From Sweltsa coloradensis (lineage: Eukaryota; Arthropoda; Insecta; Plecoptera; Chloroperlidae): a stretch of DNA of 64,000 nt. Of the stretch, positions 23,250-34,140 are shown piece after piece; position 1 is the stretch's first letter, and the number at the start of each line of letters is the position of its first letter. The position numbers and the translations under genes are program-made. Where the stretch lies: positions 1-64,000 of the forward strand of contig JAMZAV010002041.1 in the NCBI GenBank assembly GCA_024449915.1. Direction: 5' to 3'. The notes below the pieces were generated by a model, which saw only the letters and a program-made list of their open reading frames with translations, ran no database searches and had not been told where the DNA came from.

Positions 23250-24007
23250 TTGGATGAGCGAAGCGGAGACTTCAATTTCACCGACCCCCCAAAAAATTTA
23301 GCTCGGGTGTTTTTTTGTTTGTTTTTCTGTCTGTTTGTTCGCTCTCTTCCGGGCAAACGGCATATGCGATCTGCATGAAAATTTGACAGGACCTTCGAAA
23401 TCTCTGAACTTAGACTTGCCACGCTTTTGAGTACAATCGAAGAAATATTTCTCATGAATATCGTACTTTTACGAATTTTTTCGATTTTTTGTGCTATATT
23501 TTCGTGCCATTTGGGCCAATTCTGACCAAACAGGTAGGGCTACAACGTTCATATTATACATGGACATTAAGGTTATGGTGATGTAGTACATTTTGAAAGA
23601 AAAAGTTGAAAAATATTAGCCAGAATCTATAGAAATAAAGCTTTTAATATAAGATTTTTGTTTTTTTGTACGATATTTTCGTGCCATTTGGGCCAATTCT
23701 GACCAAACGGGTGGGGCTACATTGTTCATATTATACATGGACATTAAGGTTATGGTGATGTAGTACCTTTTGAAAGAAAAAGTTGAAAAAGTTAGCCAGA
23801 ATCCATAGAAATAAAGCTTTTAGTTTTAATATAAGTTTTTTACGGTAAATAATACCAATTGACAAGAAACAAAAGAAACTTGACAACATTCACCTACAAT
23901 GCGTAGGCAGCAAAACAAAGCACTTGCAAAAGTAAAGATATCCCACGCAAACTAAAAACTTTAAAAAGCTCATCCATCAACGCGGCGGGACTTAAGTGTT
24001 TTCCTAG
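23250..24007 (+). mobile_element. HLE-A subfamily 2 copy, 758 bp, tandem to the previous one
   Basis: Same family and orientation as 22478-23236 and clearly similar throughout, with scattered substitutions. Ends GCGGCGGGACTTAAGTGTTT then TCCTAG and T. The stem partner GCGTT reads GTGTT here. Confidence 0.8.
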
Positions 24008-24077
24008 TGTATTGTATTGTATTGTATTGTATTGTATTGTATTGTATTGTATTGTATTATATTGTATTGTATTGTAT
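24008..24077. repeat. (TTGTA)n microsatellite
   Basis: About 14 pentamer units, one with TTATA. The same repeat flanks the two HLE-A copies to the left, so it is the insertion target. Confidence 0.95.
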
Positions 24078-24184
24078 TGTACCCATTACCCTTGTTATAC
24101 AATATCCCCACATTACAAAAGAACGTCGTATCATGTTTAACTTACGGCCTTCATATCAAATAAACGCAACAATATTAATAAAAC

Positions 24185-24737
24185 ATTAAAAACACGATCT
24201 GTTGATTAACCTACTCTTCCTCATTCATCAGTAGGCCTAGAGATGGGTAAACATTCAAAAAACAATCTGTTGATTAACCTACTCGTCCTCATTCATCAGT
24301 AGGCCTAGAGATGGGTAAACATTCAAAACACAATCTGTTGATTAACCTACTCGTCCTCATTCATCAGTAGGCCTAGAGATGGGTAAACATTCAAAACACA
24401 ATATGTTGATTAACCTACTCGTCCTCATTCATCAGTAGGCCTAGAGATGGGTAAACATTCAAAACACAATCTGTTGATTAACCTACTCGTCCTCATTCAT
24501 CAGTAGGCCTAGAGATGGGTAAACATTCAAAACACAATCTGTTGATTAACCTACTCGTCCTCATTCATCAGTAGGCCTAGAGATGGGTAAACATTAAAAA
24601 CACAATCTGTTGATTAACCTACTCGTCCTCATTCATCAGTAGGCCTAGAGATGGGTAAACATTAAAAACACGATCTGTTGATTAACCTACTCTTCCTCAT
24701 TCATCAGTAGGCCTAGAGATGGGTAAACATTCAAAAA
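24185..24737. repeat. 68 bp minisatellite, about eight units
   Basis: ATCTGTTGATTAACCTAC recurs at 24197, 24265, 24333, 24401, 24469, 24537, 24605 and 24673, exactly 68 bp apart. Units differ at only a few positions. Not a CRISPR array: the whole unit repeats and there are no unique spacers. Confidence 0.95.
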
Positions 24738-24789
24738 AGAAGTTAAACTCAAACTTTAAAAAGTCAGAAACAAGTTTAAAAAATCGGAT

Positions 24790-25110
24790 TTCGAAATAAA
24801 AGTTCGTCACCGAAGTTAAGCAACCTGCCCAGAGACACACGTATACCGCTGGTTGAGCAGGTGGAGGGTTCGAGAGCTAGTGTAACGGCTTCGTTCTCTT
24901 CGACGTCTGCTCGGCAGTCCGGGTTAGTGGAGGAACCTATGACTGTCAAGGTTACATCGTCCTTTCGGATGGGACGCAAAGCCGTTGGTCCCCTTGCTAC
25001 TTTTCGAAAGGAGTAGGCTACGTGCCGGTACCAGGTTTCCCCTCCTCCCTCCAATTCACCCTTCATCCTCATCTATCACCGCTCATCGTCTCGAATAGCC
25101 TTAGTGCATT
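24790..25110 (+). mobile_element. SINE with 5S-rRNA-like head
   Basis: GTCACCGAAGTTAAGCAACC resembles the internal promoter region of 5S rRNA genes. It is followed by CCTTTCGGATGGGACG and, near the end, ATGAGACGATAAGAAATGC, a layout I associate with widespread SINEs of marine and arthropod genomes. The open frame on the other strand (24776-25072) follows from the repeat and should not be taken as a gene. Confidence 0.5.
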
Positions 25111-25235
25111 AATATGAGACGATAAGAAATGCAAATCATTCATCATTAGTTTTTATTTTTTTTATTTTATTTTTTACTTATTTGTAGCAGTCTGCGGGTA
25201 CCCATAACACATTTAAAAAATAAAAAATGGGAGGT

Positions 25236-25300
25236 GCAGGGGCCGATCCAGAAGTTACATTTTTTCTTGGTGGGGGTGCCGGTCCAGACTTCACATTATT
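25236..25300. mobile_element. Possible left end of a hAT-like element
   Basis: CAGGGGCCGATCCAG and, within 60 bp, GGTGCCGGTCCAGACTTCAC, a phrase that recurs at 57968-58030. No matching right end or 8 bp duplication was found. Confidence 0.3.
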
Positions 25301-25819
25301 TAACCTAGGCCTACTACTGTTTGATATCCCTTAAAGTTCGGTTCATCAGAATTTTATAGAAGTTCGATGGACAACCCTTCTGAAATTTCGAGTTTGGTTC
25401 GCAATTTAAAAAAAAACAATCCTACTTTTTTGACATTTTCTCTTATATTTATGAAGATGAATATCAATTCAATTCAATTTATTAAGACACATATAGATAC
25501 ATTTTTCAAAAAGTATGTTTTTGTCGCGTAAGTAGGGCAACCACATAAGGAAAATACTTGTTCGTGGTTACCCTATTACAATTATTATAGTAGCCTTTAT
25601 TAATTTATTTATTATTTTATGTATTAATATTTGCATTTATTCGTGTACAACAATTGACATGAAAAATTAAAAATAAATGCGAGAGTGACAGATAGAGCAT
25701 CTGCCCCATAGTACGTGAGTACCTGTCACCCTCTTATACAATTATAATAAAAAACAATGTCCAAGTTAAATACAGTATCAAATACAACATCAATAAATAT
25801 TATAAAATCACTACGTAAC

Positions 25820-26444
25820 CTAAACTTAACAATATTTTTACTAACAAAAACAGAACTACAACCTACTAAAAATAATCTTTGATGACGCTATTGAAATAAC
25901 TGTCTGTTTTTAATACATTTGGAAGTGCATTCCATAAGGAGACAGATCGATTATAAAAACCATTTTGATATGCTGATGTTCTAGCCCGTGGAGGTATCAA
26001 GGGAATGTCATTATCATTTCGAAGTAGCTGTCTTTCGCAAATGGATATTCTTAAGAACGGATCTACATCCTCCTTACTACACAGCACACCCCTCAACAAC
26101 TTAACATCAGCTTGCTTAGAAAAATTTGAAATTTAAGGAATCTTACATAGATTACGGCGTGCAGTAGCACTGGGGTTGAAACTAGCCTTACCTTAAATCA
26201 TTTTAGTGGCTCTATTCTGTATGCGTTCAAGTTTGCACATATTTTGATGAGTAGTTGGATGCCACGCTGGAATGCCATATGTTAAAACAGGTCTAATGAG
26301 AGTAAGGTAAGCGGTTTGAATTGTACGTTGCCTACTCCTACCAATACTTCTATTTACAAACCCAAGCAAGGAAGCAGCTCTGTTACGAACAAAATCTGTT
26401 TGCATATTCCATTTCAAGTCATTTGTGATGTTAATGCCTAATAG
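25820..26444 (-). pseudogene. LINE reverse transcriptase, C-terminal part
   Basis: Two frames on the minus strand. 26417-26193 codes ITNDLKWNMQTDF-type sequence with AYLTLIRPVLTYGIPAWHP. 26099-25866 codes RTSAYQNGFYNRSVSLWNAL, the usual carboxyl end of CR1/Jockey-type reverse transcriptases. The frames are separated by stops. Upstream it is continued at 27591-27765 beyond an HLE-A insertion. Jockey or CR1 clade cannot be settled by eye. AT-rich 3' tail follows to about 25450. Confidence 0.8.
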
Positions 26445-27590
26445 TTGGATGAGCGTAGCGAGCGTAGCGAAGATTCCATTTCACTACACTGGACAAAAAA
26501 ATCCGGAATGTTTTTTTTTTCTTTCTTTTTTTTTGTATTTTTGTGTGTCTGTGAACACGATTCCGGCTAAACCGATACTCCGATTGCGATGAAATTTTAT
26601 GGAGACCTTCGAAATCTCTGAACTTAAAACTGCACCGTACGAAAAATCGATCAAAAAATTATTTCTCTTGAAAATCGCAATTTTACGATTTATTTCGATT
26701 TTCTTTTTGTTTTTGTTTGTATTTTTGTGTGTTTGTTAACACGATTCCGGCTAAACCGATACTCCAATTGCGATGAAATTTTCAGGAGACCTTCGAAATC
26801 TCTGAACTTAGAACTGCACCGTACGAAAAATCGATCAAAAAATTATTTCTCTTGAAAATCGCAATTTTACGATTTATTTCGATTTTCTTTTTTGTTTTTG
26901 TTTTTATTTTTGTGTGTTTGTTAACACGATTCCGGCTAAACCGATACTCTTGATTGCGATGAAATTTTCTGGAGACCTTTGAAATCTTTGAACTTAGAAA
27001 TGCCACCTTTTTGAGCGCAATCGAAAAATTATTTCTCATACAAATCGTAATTTTACGATTTTTTTTTCGTTTTTCTTGATTTTTCTGTTTGTATTTTTGT
27101 GTGTTTGTTAACACGATTCCGGCTAAACCAATACTCCAATTGCAATGAAATTTTCCGATGACCTTCGAAATCTTTGAGCTTAGACCTGCCACGTTTTTTT
27201 GGTACAGTCGAAGAAATATTTCTCATGAATATTGTACTTTTACGATTTTTTCCCATTTTTAGTGCGATATTTTCGTGACATTTGGGCCGATTCTGACCAA
27301 ACGGGTGGGGCTACAACGTTCATATTTCACATGAACATTAAGGTAATGGTGATGTATTGCCTTTTGAAAAAAAAAGTTGAAAAAGTTAGCCAGAATCCAT
27401 AGAAATAAAGGTTTTAATATGAGTTTTTTTGAGGTTTATAATAACAATTAACAAGTAACAATAGAAACTTGACAACAATCACCTACAATGCATTCAAAAA
27501 GTACTTGCAAAGGAAAAGTGGTCCTACAAAAACTAAAAACGAACAAAAAAGCTCATCCATCAACGCGGCGGGACTAAAGCGTTTTCCTAG
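26445..27590 (+). mobile_element. HLE-A copy, 1146 bp, inserted into the LINE coding region
   Basis: Starts TTGGATGAGCGTAGCG after ...TAATAG and ends GCGTTTTCCTAG before TTTTGTGG. Removing it joins the LINE codons for NSTK to LLGINI in frame with no bases left over, so insertion made no target duplication. The interior contains about four copies of a ~180 bp block (near 26560, 26745, 26925, 27110), and the right third is subfamily 2, making it a composite. Confidence 0.8.
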
Positions 27591-27765
27591 TTTTGTGGAA
27601 TTAAAAATGGGAATCAGGGAATCTTGTAGTCTATAAGTACTGTTGAAGGGATTTCTAGAACGAGAAAAGCGTATATATTGAGACTTCTCACAGTTTATTT
27701 TCATCCCATTTAAAGAACACCAATGTTCTATCGACACCAAATCCTTTTAGAATTGAATTACATAA
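27591..27765 (-). pseudogene. LINE reverse transcriptase, part upstream of the insertion
   Basis: Minus strand codes IEHWCSLNGMKINCEKSQYI followed by RFSRSRNPFNSTYR and LIPIFNSTK, the segment of non-LTR reverse transcriptases just after the YADD-type active site. The reading frame runs straight into the HLE-A end (LGKRF is element sequence). Confidence 0.85.
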
Positions 27766-27856
27766 TTTGACAATGATTATTACTTAGTAAAATACATGAA
27801 ACACTTAAAAGTATATCTAAAAAAGTAACAAACAATCATATTGTACTATAATATGA

Positions 27857-28538
27857 TTAAACGAGGGAGCGGAGCGACCGAGTGTCTCCATTCAACTCAA
27901 ACGGCTCTCATTCTGTGATTCTGTCTGTCTGTCTGTCTGTCTGTACGTCGAAAATCAGCCGAACCGCTGAACAGATTTCGCTGAAATTTTAAACAGACAT
28001 CCGGTACGAGTTTACTGAGAACTGTTAACAAAATCAGCTAGATCCATTGCGATTTAAGCCTACAATAAATAAAAATGTGATTTTTTAAAATATCGATAGC
28101 ATTTGTTTAGTAGCAGCTAACGGGACGAAATCTGGGTGGCTGGCATGGCAAAGTGGTAAGGATTTAGCCTTCCACACGGAGGGTTGGGGTTCGATTCCCG
28201 TTGGATAGGACTTTTTTTATATTTTTACACCCACATATTATTTTTGATGGGTGTTAAAAGGGAAATAAAATTTAGGTGATTTTGTTTTATGTTGGAAATT
28301 TGGTAATGTTTTACGCTAAACGTTTTGAACACGATTCGTATTTTGAATGTTTAATTTAAACTAGGGAAACGCCAAAGTCGTTGATTAACGAGTGAGCGAG
28401 ACAAGTGTTGAGTACCCGGGAACATCCCCTTTCTTCCCATATACCTAAGGCTGAATCTAGCCCAGTATGAGGAATGATACCGGGAACTGTACACATGGCT
28501 CACTCACTCGTTTAACAACGACTTTGGCGTTTCCCTAG
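27857..28538 (+). mobile_element. HLE-B Helitron-like element, copy 1, loop inverted
   Basis: Starts TTAAACGAGGGAGCGGAGCG and ends in a hairpin (about 28362-28534) followed by CTAG and T. The hairpin arms hold ACGAGTGAG and CTCACTCGTTTAA; the latter is the inverse of the element start. Interior: (CTGT)n, a tRNA-like segment at 28136-28207, and AT-rich filler. The hairpin loop is in the opposite orientation to copies 2, 3, 4 and 6. Confidence 0.75.
28136..28207 (+). other. tRNA-like Pol III segment in HLE-B copy 1
   Basis: TGGCAAAGTGGTAAGG fits a box A and GGTTCGATTCC a box B, spaced as in tRNA genes. Equivalent segments at 32190, 33049, 33739 and 34422 keep both boxes better than the surrounding sequence. 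It may drive transcription; no intact tRNA fold was verified. Confidence 0.55.
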
Positions 28539-28607
28539 TCTACTTTCATTGGTCGTAGGAGGGGTTTTCTTGACTACCAATGGCAGCGAGCCTTTCTAAT
28601 GGTAAGC

Positions 28608-28815
28608 TTCAGTCCGATTGTAGGGGAGTTTTAGTATGTTGATAAGTATCCTTCAGCGACATCGCAATTTTTTCATCCAAAAATTCTTATTTGACAGTAT
28701 AATCCTGTCAAATAAGAATTTTTGGAAGAAAAAATTGCGATGTCGCTGAATTTTTGCAGAGACCTTCCTTAAAGGATGCATATCAACATACTAAAACTCC
28801 CCTACAATCGGACTG
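28608..28815. repeat. Palindrome of about 200 bp at the left end of a foldback
   Basis: CAGTCCGATTGTAGGGGAG at 28611 faces its inverse near 28800. In between, CAGCGACATCGCAATTTTTTC faces its inverse near 28735. The centre is at about 28698. It forms the left outer end of the 3.2 kb foldback. Confidence 0.8.
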
Positions 28816-29292
28816 GAGCATCGGCCACCATATTAGAAAATGGCGGCCAAAAAGTGTTCGTTATCGAATATCTCCAAATTTGTTTGAGATAGACAAAATA
28901 TCTCAATGGCAAAAATATTCCCCATTTAATTCCCTACAAAACATGTATCTTCTATAGTTTTGGTAGGGGCAAAGGTTACGTCACAAAATCGTGGTTTATA
29001 TGTTGCTTATTGGAGTACCAGCTAATTTCCAAATTTTTACGCCCAGCATCAAACAATGCCCGGTAAATCCGTAAGAAATCGATTTAAATACAAAAGGACT
29101 TTTGTACGGGTTTATGAAAGCTTCCATGAGTATTTTAAAAAATCAGTTCTGCGAAATCGGATTTTGCATTTACCCGGAATTTGGGTTTTTCATTTGTTGG
29201 CATTTCCTCAAAAAATGCCCTTTTTGACTGTCCATTATTAAGCACTAAATAGCATTGGAGGAAAAATTCTTTCTACGCACATTGAAATGACT
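28690..29292 (+). repeat. Left arm of a 3.2 kb foldback element
   Basis: Pairs inversely with 31265-31890 over about 600 bp. Shared: CCCGGTAAATCCGTAAGAAA, GGGCAAAGGTTACGTCACAA, ATTATTAAGCACTAAATAGC. The small frame at 29056-29241 lies wholly within it. No transposase seen. Confidence 0.8.
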
Positions 29293-29296
29293 TTAA

Positions 29297-31093
29297 CTAG
29301 GAAAACGCTTAAGTCCCGCCGCGTTGTTGGATGAGCGTATATGGTGCATTGAGATGCCATGTGTTACGCGGAATTTCTGTTGTTCCGTGAAAAAATCATT
29401 ACTAAGTAGAAATTTTTTTTAATTAAATTAAATTATATAAAAAATTAACTTAATTTTGATAATTAAATTAAATAAAATAAAAAATTAACTTAATTGTTTT
29501 AATAAATCGTAATTTTTTTTAAAGAAAAAAAACGTAAAATTGCAATTTGCATAAGAAATAATTATTCGATTGCGCTCAAATTTAACACGAATATATTAAT
29601 TCATGAAATTAAGGTTCTGTAAAAAAATCATTACAATAGGATAAAGCATGTAGGTGTTATAAGTCAAAGAATTGTTTTTAAAAAGAAAAAAAACATAAAA
29701 TTTGGATTTTCATGAGAAATAATTTTTCGATTACTCTCAAATTTCACACGAATATCTTAATTCATAAAATTAAGGTTCTGTGAAAAAATCATTACAATCG
29801 GATAAAGCATGTAGATGTTATAAGTCGAAGAAAATTTTTTTAAATCGAAAAAAATCGTAAAATTGCGTTTTTTATGTGAAAAAAATTTCCCGATTGCGCT
29901 CAAAAACGTGGCAGTTCTAAGTTCAGAGATTTCGAAGGTCTCCATAAAATTTCATTGCAATCGGAGTATCGGTTTAGCCGGAATCGTGTTAACAAACACA
30001 CAAAAATACAGAAAAAAAAAAAAAAAAAACATTCCGGATTTTTTTCTCCAGTGTAGTGAAATGGAATCATCGCTTCGCTCGCTACGCTCGCTACGCTCAT
30101 CCAAAAATTAACTTAATTTTTATAATTAAATTAAATAAAATAAAAAATTAACTTAATTGTTTTAATTAATCGTAATTTTTTTTAAAGAAAAAAATCGTAA
30201 AATTGCAATTTGCATAAGAAATAATTATTCGATTGCGCTCAAATTTAACACGAATATATTAATTCATGAAATTAAGGTTCTGTAAAAAAATCATTACAAT
30301 AGGATAAAGCATGTAGGTGTTTATAAGTCAAAGAATTGTTTTTAAAAAGAAAAAAAACATAAAATTTTGATTTTCATGAGAAATAATTTTTTGATTACCC
30401 TCAAATTTCACACGAATATCTTAATTCATAAAATTAAGGTTCTGTGAAAAAATCATTACAATCGGATAAAGCATGTAGATGTTATAAGTCGAAGAAATTT
30501 TTTTTAAATCGAAAAAAATCGTAAAATTGCGTTTTTTATGTGAAAAAATTTCCCGATTGCGCTCAAAAACGTGGCAGTTCTAAGTTCAGAGATTTCGAAG
30601 GTCTCCATAAAATTTCATTGCAATCGGAGTATCGGTTTAGCCGGAATCGTGTTAACAAACACACAAAAATACAGGAAAAAAAAAAAAAACATTCCGGATT
30701 TTTTTTCTCCAGTGTAGTGGAAATGAAATCTTCGCTTCGCTCGCTACGCTCGCTACGCTCATCCAAAAATTAACCTAATTTTTATAATTAAATTAAATAA
30801 AATAAAAAATTAACTTAATTGTTTTAATTGAAGAAATTTTTTTTAAATCGAAAAAAATCGTAAAATTGCGTTTTTTATGTGAAAAAATTTCCCGATTGCG
30901 CTCAAAAACGTGGCAGTTCTAAGTTCAGAGATTTCGAAGGTCTCCATAAAATTTCATTGCAATCGGAGTATCGGTTTAGCCGGAATCGTGTTAACAAACA
31001 CACAAAAATACAGAAAAAAAAAAAAAAAAAAATCCGGATTTTTTTCTTCAGTGTAGTAAATAGAATCTTCGCTTCGCTCGCTACGCTCATCCA
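29297..31093 (-). mobile_element. HLE-A subfamily 1, about 1.8 kb, with internal 0.66 kb repeats
   Basis: On the minus strand it runs from TTGGATGAGCGTAGCGAGCG (31093) to GCGTTTTCCTAG (29297). Flanks are CATTA on its 5' side and TTAAAGTC on its 3' side. The paired foldback arm has the empty site CATTATTTGAGTC near 31265, giving insertion between A and T without duplication. An internal unit of about 660 bp is repeated (units near 29450, 30106, 30770, the last partial). Confidence 0.8.
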
Positions 31094-31097
31094 ATAA

Positions 31098-31275
31098 TGT
31101 TCCGATTACAACCAAAGTTTAAATGCAATATGGCTGCTAATTCCTAATATTCACATTATGAATACTGTTTTCGTGCTGTTTTTACACTCTTTTTGTTACA
31201 TAATTCACTTTGATGTTGTGGATATGAGGAATTAGCAGCCATATTGGATTCAAACTTTGGTTGTAATCGGATCAT
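31098..31275. repeat. Inner palindrome of the foldback
   Basis: CCGATTACAACCAAAGTTT and TATGGCTGCTAATTCCT on the left face their inverses on the right. Spacer of about 75 bp. This is the natural centre of the foldback once the HLE-A copy is removed. Confidence 0.8.
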
Positions 31276-31890
31276 TATTTGAGTCATTTCAATGTGCCTA
31301 GGAAGAATTTTTCTCCAATGCTATTTAGTGCTTAATAATGGACAGTCAAAAAGGGCATTTTTGAGGAAATGCCAACAAATGAAAAACCCAAATTCCGGGT
31401 AAATGCGAAAGTCGATTTCGCAGAACTGATTTTTTAAAATACTACTGGAAGCTTTCATGAACCCCGTTCAAAAGTCCTTTTGTATTTAAATCGATTTCTT
31501 ACGGATTTACCGGGCATTGCTTGATGCTGGGCGTGAAAATTTGGAAATAAGCTGGTACTCCAATGAGCAACATATAAACCACGATTTTGTGACGTAACCT
31601 TTGCCCCTACCAAAACTATAGAAGACACCTGTTTTGTAGGGAATTAAATGGGATATATTTTTGCCATTGAGATATTTTGTCTATCTCAAACCAATTTGGA
31701 GATATTCGATAACAAACACCTCTTGGCCGCCATTTTCCAATATGGGCGCCGAAGCTCCAGTCCGATTGTAGGGGAGTTTTAGTATGTTAATAAGTATCCT
31801 TTAAGGAACGTTCTCTGCAAAAATTCAGCGAAATCGCAATTTTTTCCTCCAAACGTCAATATACGATCTTATTTGACAGGATTAGTATTA
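31265..31890 (-). repeat. Right arm of the 3.2 kb foldback element
   Basis: Inverse of 28690-29292 with scattered differences. It preserves the target site free of the HLE-A insertion found in the left arm. Confidence 0.8.
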
Positions 31891-31908
31891 ATCACATCAT
31901 TTTGTTAT

Positions 31909-32590
31909 TTAAACGAGGGAGCGGAGCGACCGAGTGTCTCCATTCAACTCGAACGGTTCTCATTCTGTGATTCTGTCTGTCTATCCGTCTGTCTGTCTGT
32001 ACGTCGAAAATCAGCCGAACCGCTGAACAGATTGGGCTGAAATTTTAAACAGACATCCAGTACGAAATTATTAAGAACTGCTAACAAAATCAACTAGATC
32101 CATTGCGATTTAATCCTACAATTAATAAAAATGTGATTTTTAAAAATATCGATAGCATTTGTTTAGTAGCAGCTATCGGGACCACACCTACGTGGCCTAT
32201 TGGTAAGCATTTAGCCTACCACACGGAGGGTTGAGGTTCGATACCCGTTAGCTCGAACTTTCTTTATATTTTTACACCAACATATTATTTTTGAGGGGTG
32301 TTAAATGGAAAATAAAACTTAGGTGATTTTGTTTTATCTTGGAAATTTGTTAATGTTTCACGCTAATACGTTTTGAACACGATTCGCATTTCAAATGTTC
32401 AATTAAATATCTAGGGAAACGCCAAAGTCGTTGTTAAACGAGTGAGTGAGCCATGTGTTGAGTACCCGCGGTATCATTCCTCATTCTGGGCTAGATCCTT
32501 AGGTATAGGGGAGGAAAGGGGATGTTCCCGGGTACTCAACACTTGGCTCACTCACTCACTCGTTTAACAACGACTTTGGCGTTTCCCTAG
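31909..32590 (+). mobile_element. HLE-B copy 2
   Basis: TTAAACGAGGGAGCGGAGCG start, tRNA-like segment about 32190-32262 (boxes TGGCCTATTGGTAAGC and GGTTCGATACC), terminal hairpin 32413-32586, CTAG at 32587-32590. Loop in the common orientation (GGTATCATTCCTCAT first). Confidence 0.75.
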
Positions 32591-32762
32591 TTGGAAACGC
32601 CAAAGTCGTTGTTAAACGAGTGAGTGAGCTATGTGTTGAGTACCCGGTATCATTCCTCATACTGGGCTAGATCCTTAGGTATAGGTGAGGAAAGGCGATG
32701 TTCTCAGGTACTCAACACTTGGCTCACTCACTCGTTTAACAACGACTTTGGCGTTTCCCTAG
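32591..32762 (+). mobile_element. Solo HLE-B terminal hairpin
   Basis: A second hairpin directly after copy 2: GGAAACGCCAAAGTCGTTG ... CGACTTTGGCGTTTCCCTAG. It lacks the body of the element. The 101-codon-scale open frames here come from repeat sequence. Confidence 0.75.
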
Positions 32763-33446
32763 TAAACGAGGGAGCGGAGCGACCGAGTGTCTCCATTCAA
32801 CTCGAACGGTTCTCATTCTGTGATTCTGTCTGTCTATCTGTCTGTCTGTCTGTACGTCGAAAATCAGCCGAACCGCTGAACAGATTGGGCTGAAATTTTA
32901 AACAGACATCCGGTACGAGTTTACTGAGAACTGCTAACAAAATCAGCTAGATCCATTGCGATTTGATCCTACAATAAATAAAAATGTGATTTTGAAAAAA
33001 ATATTTATAGCATTTGTTTAGTAGCAGCTAGCGGGACGACAACAACGTGGCGTGCATGGCCTATTGGTAAGCATGTCGCCTACCGCACGGAGGGTTGGTG
33101 TTCGATACCCGTTGGGTGGAACTTTTTTATATTTTTAGACCCACATATTATTTTTGAGGGGTGTTAAATGGGAAATAAAAATTAGGTGAATTTGTTTTAT
33201 ATTGGAAATTTGTTAATGTTTCACGCTTATACGTTTTGAACACGATTCGCATTTTGAATGTTCAATTTTAACTAAAAACTCAAAGTCGTTGTTAAATGAG
33301 TGAGTAAGCCATGTGTTGAGTACCCGGTATAATTCTCCATACTGAGCTAGATCCAGCCTTAGGTATAGGGGAGGAAAGGGGATGTTCCCGGGTACTCAAC
33401 ACTTGGTTCACTCACTCGTTTAACAACGACTTTGGCGTTTCCCTAG
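32763..33446 (+). mobile_element. HLE-B copy 3
   Basis: Begins TAAACGAGGGAGCGG immediately after the CTAG of the preceding hairpin. tRNA-like segment at about 33049-33120. Hairpin 5' arm slightly decayed (ACTAAAAACTCAAAGTCG). CTAG at 33443-33446. Common loop orientation. Confidence 0.75.
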
Positions 33447-33453
33447 TAAATTA

Positions 33454-34140
33454 TTAAACGAGGGAGCGGAGCGACCGAGTGTCTCCATTCAACTCGAACG
33501 GTTCTCATTCTGTGATTCTGTCTGTCTATCTGTCTGTCTGTCTGTACGTCGAAAATCAGACGAACCGCTGAACAGATTGGGCAGAAATTTTAAACAGACA
33601 TCCGGTAGGTACGAAATTATTGAGAACTGCTAACAAAATCAACTAGATCCATTGCGATTTAATCCTACAATAAATAAAAATGTGATTTTTAAAATATCGA
33701 TAGCATTTGTTTAGTAGCAGCTATCGGGACCACATCTACGTGGCTTGCATGGCCTATTGGTAAGCATTCAGCCTACCACACGGAGGGTTGAGGTTCGATA
33801 CCCGTTAGCTCGAATTTTTTTTATATTTTTACACCCACATATTATTTTTGAGGGGAGTTAAATGGGTAATAACACTTAGGTGATTTTGTTTTATCTTGGA
33901 AATTTGTTAATGTTTCACGCTTATACGTTTTGAACACGATTCGCATATTTCAAATGTTCAATTTAAATATCTAGGAAACGCCAAAGTCGTTGTTAAACGA
34001 GTGAGTGAGCCATGTGTTGAGTACCCGGTATCATTCCTCATACTGGGCTAGATCCTAGGGGAGGAAAGGGGATGTTCCCGGGTACTCAACACTTGGCTCA
34101 CTCACTCACTCGTTTAACAACGACTTTGGCGTTTCCCTAG
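33454..34140 (+). mobile_element. HLE-B copy 4
   Basis: Separated from copy 3 by 7 bp. tRNA-like segment about 33739-33812. Hairpin ends CTAG at 34137-34140. Loop in the common orientation, slightly shortened. Confidence 0.75.

Noticed and set aside
24185..24737. Regularly spaced repeats resembling a CRISPR array
   Set aside because: The full 68 bp unit repeats with no variable spacer, and the window is eukaryotic. The same applies to the 87 bp and 271 bp arrays.
24776..25072. 98-codon minus-strand open frame
   Set aside because: Lies on the 5S-like SINE. The noncoding promoter-like motifs on the other strand explain the sequence better.
29863..31097. Open frames coding FRDFEGLHKISLQSEYRFSR-like peptides on the plus strand and mirrored frames on the minus strand
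   Set aside because: They recur at every HLE-A copy in any orientation, are cut at copy-specific points, and overlap on both strands. They are repeat sequence, not a gene family.
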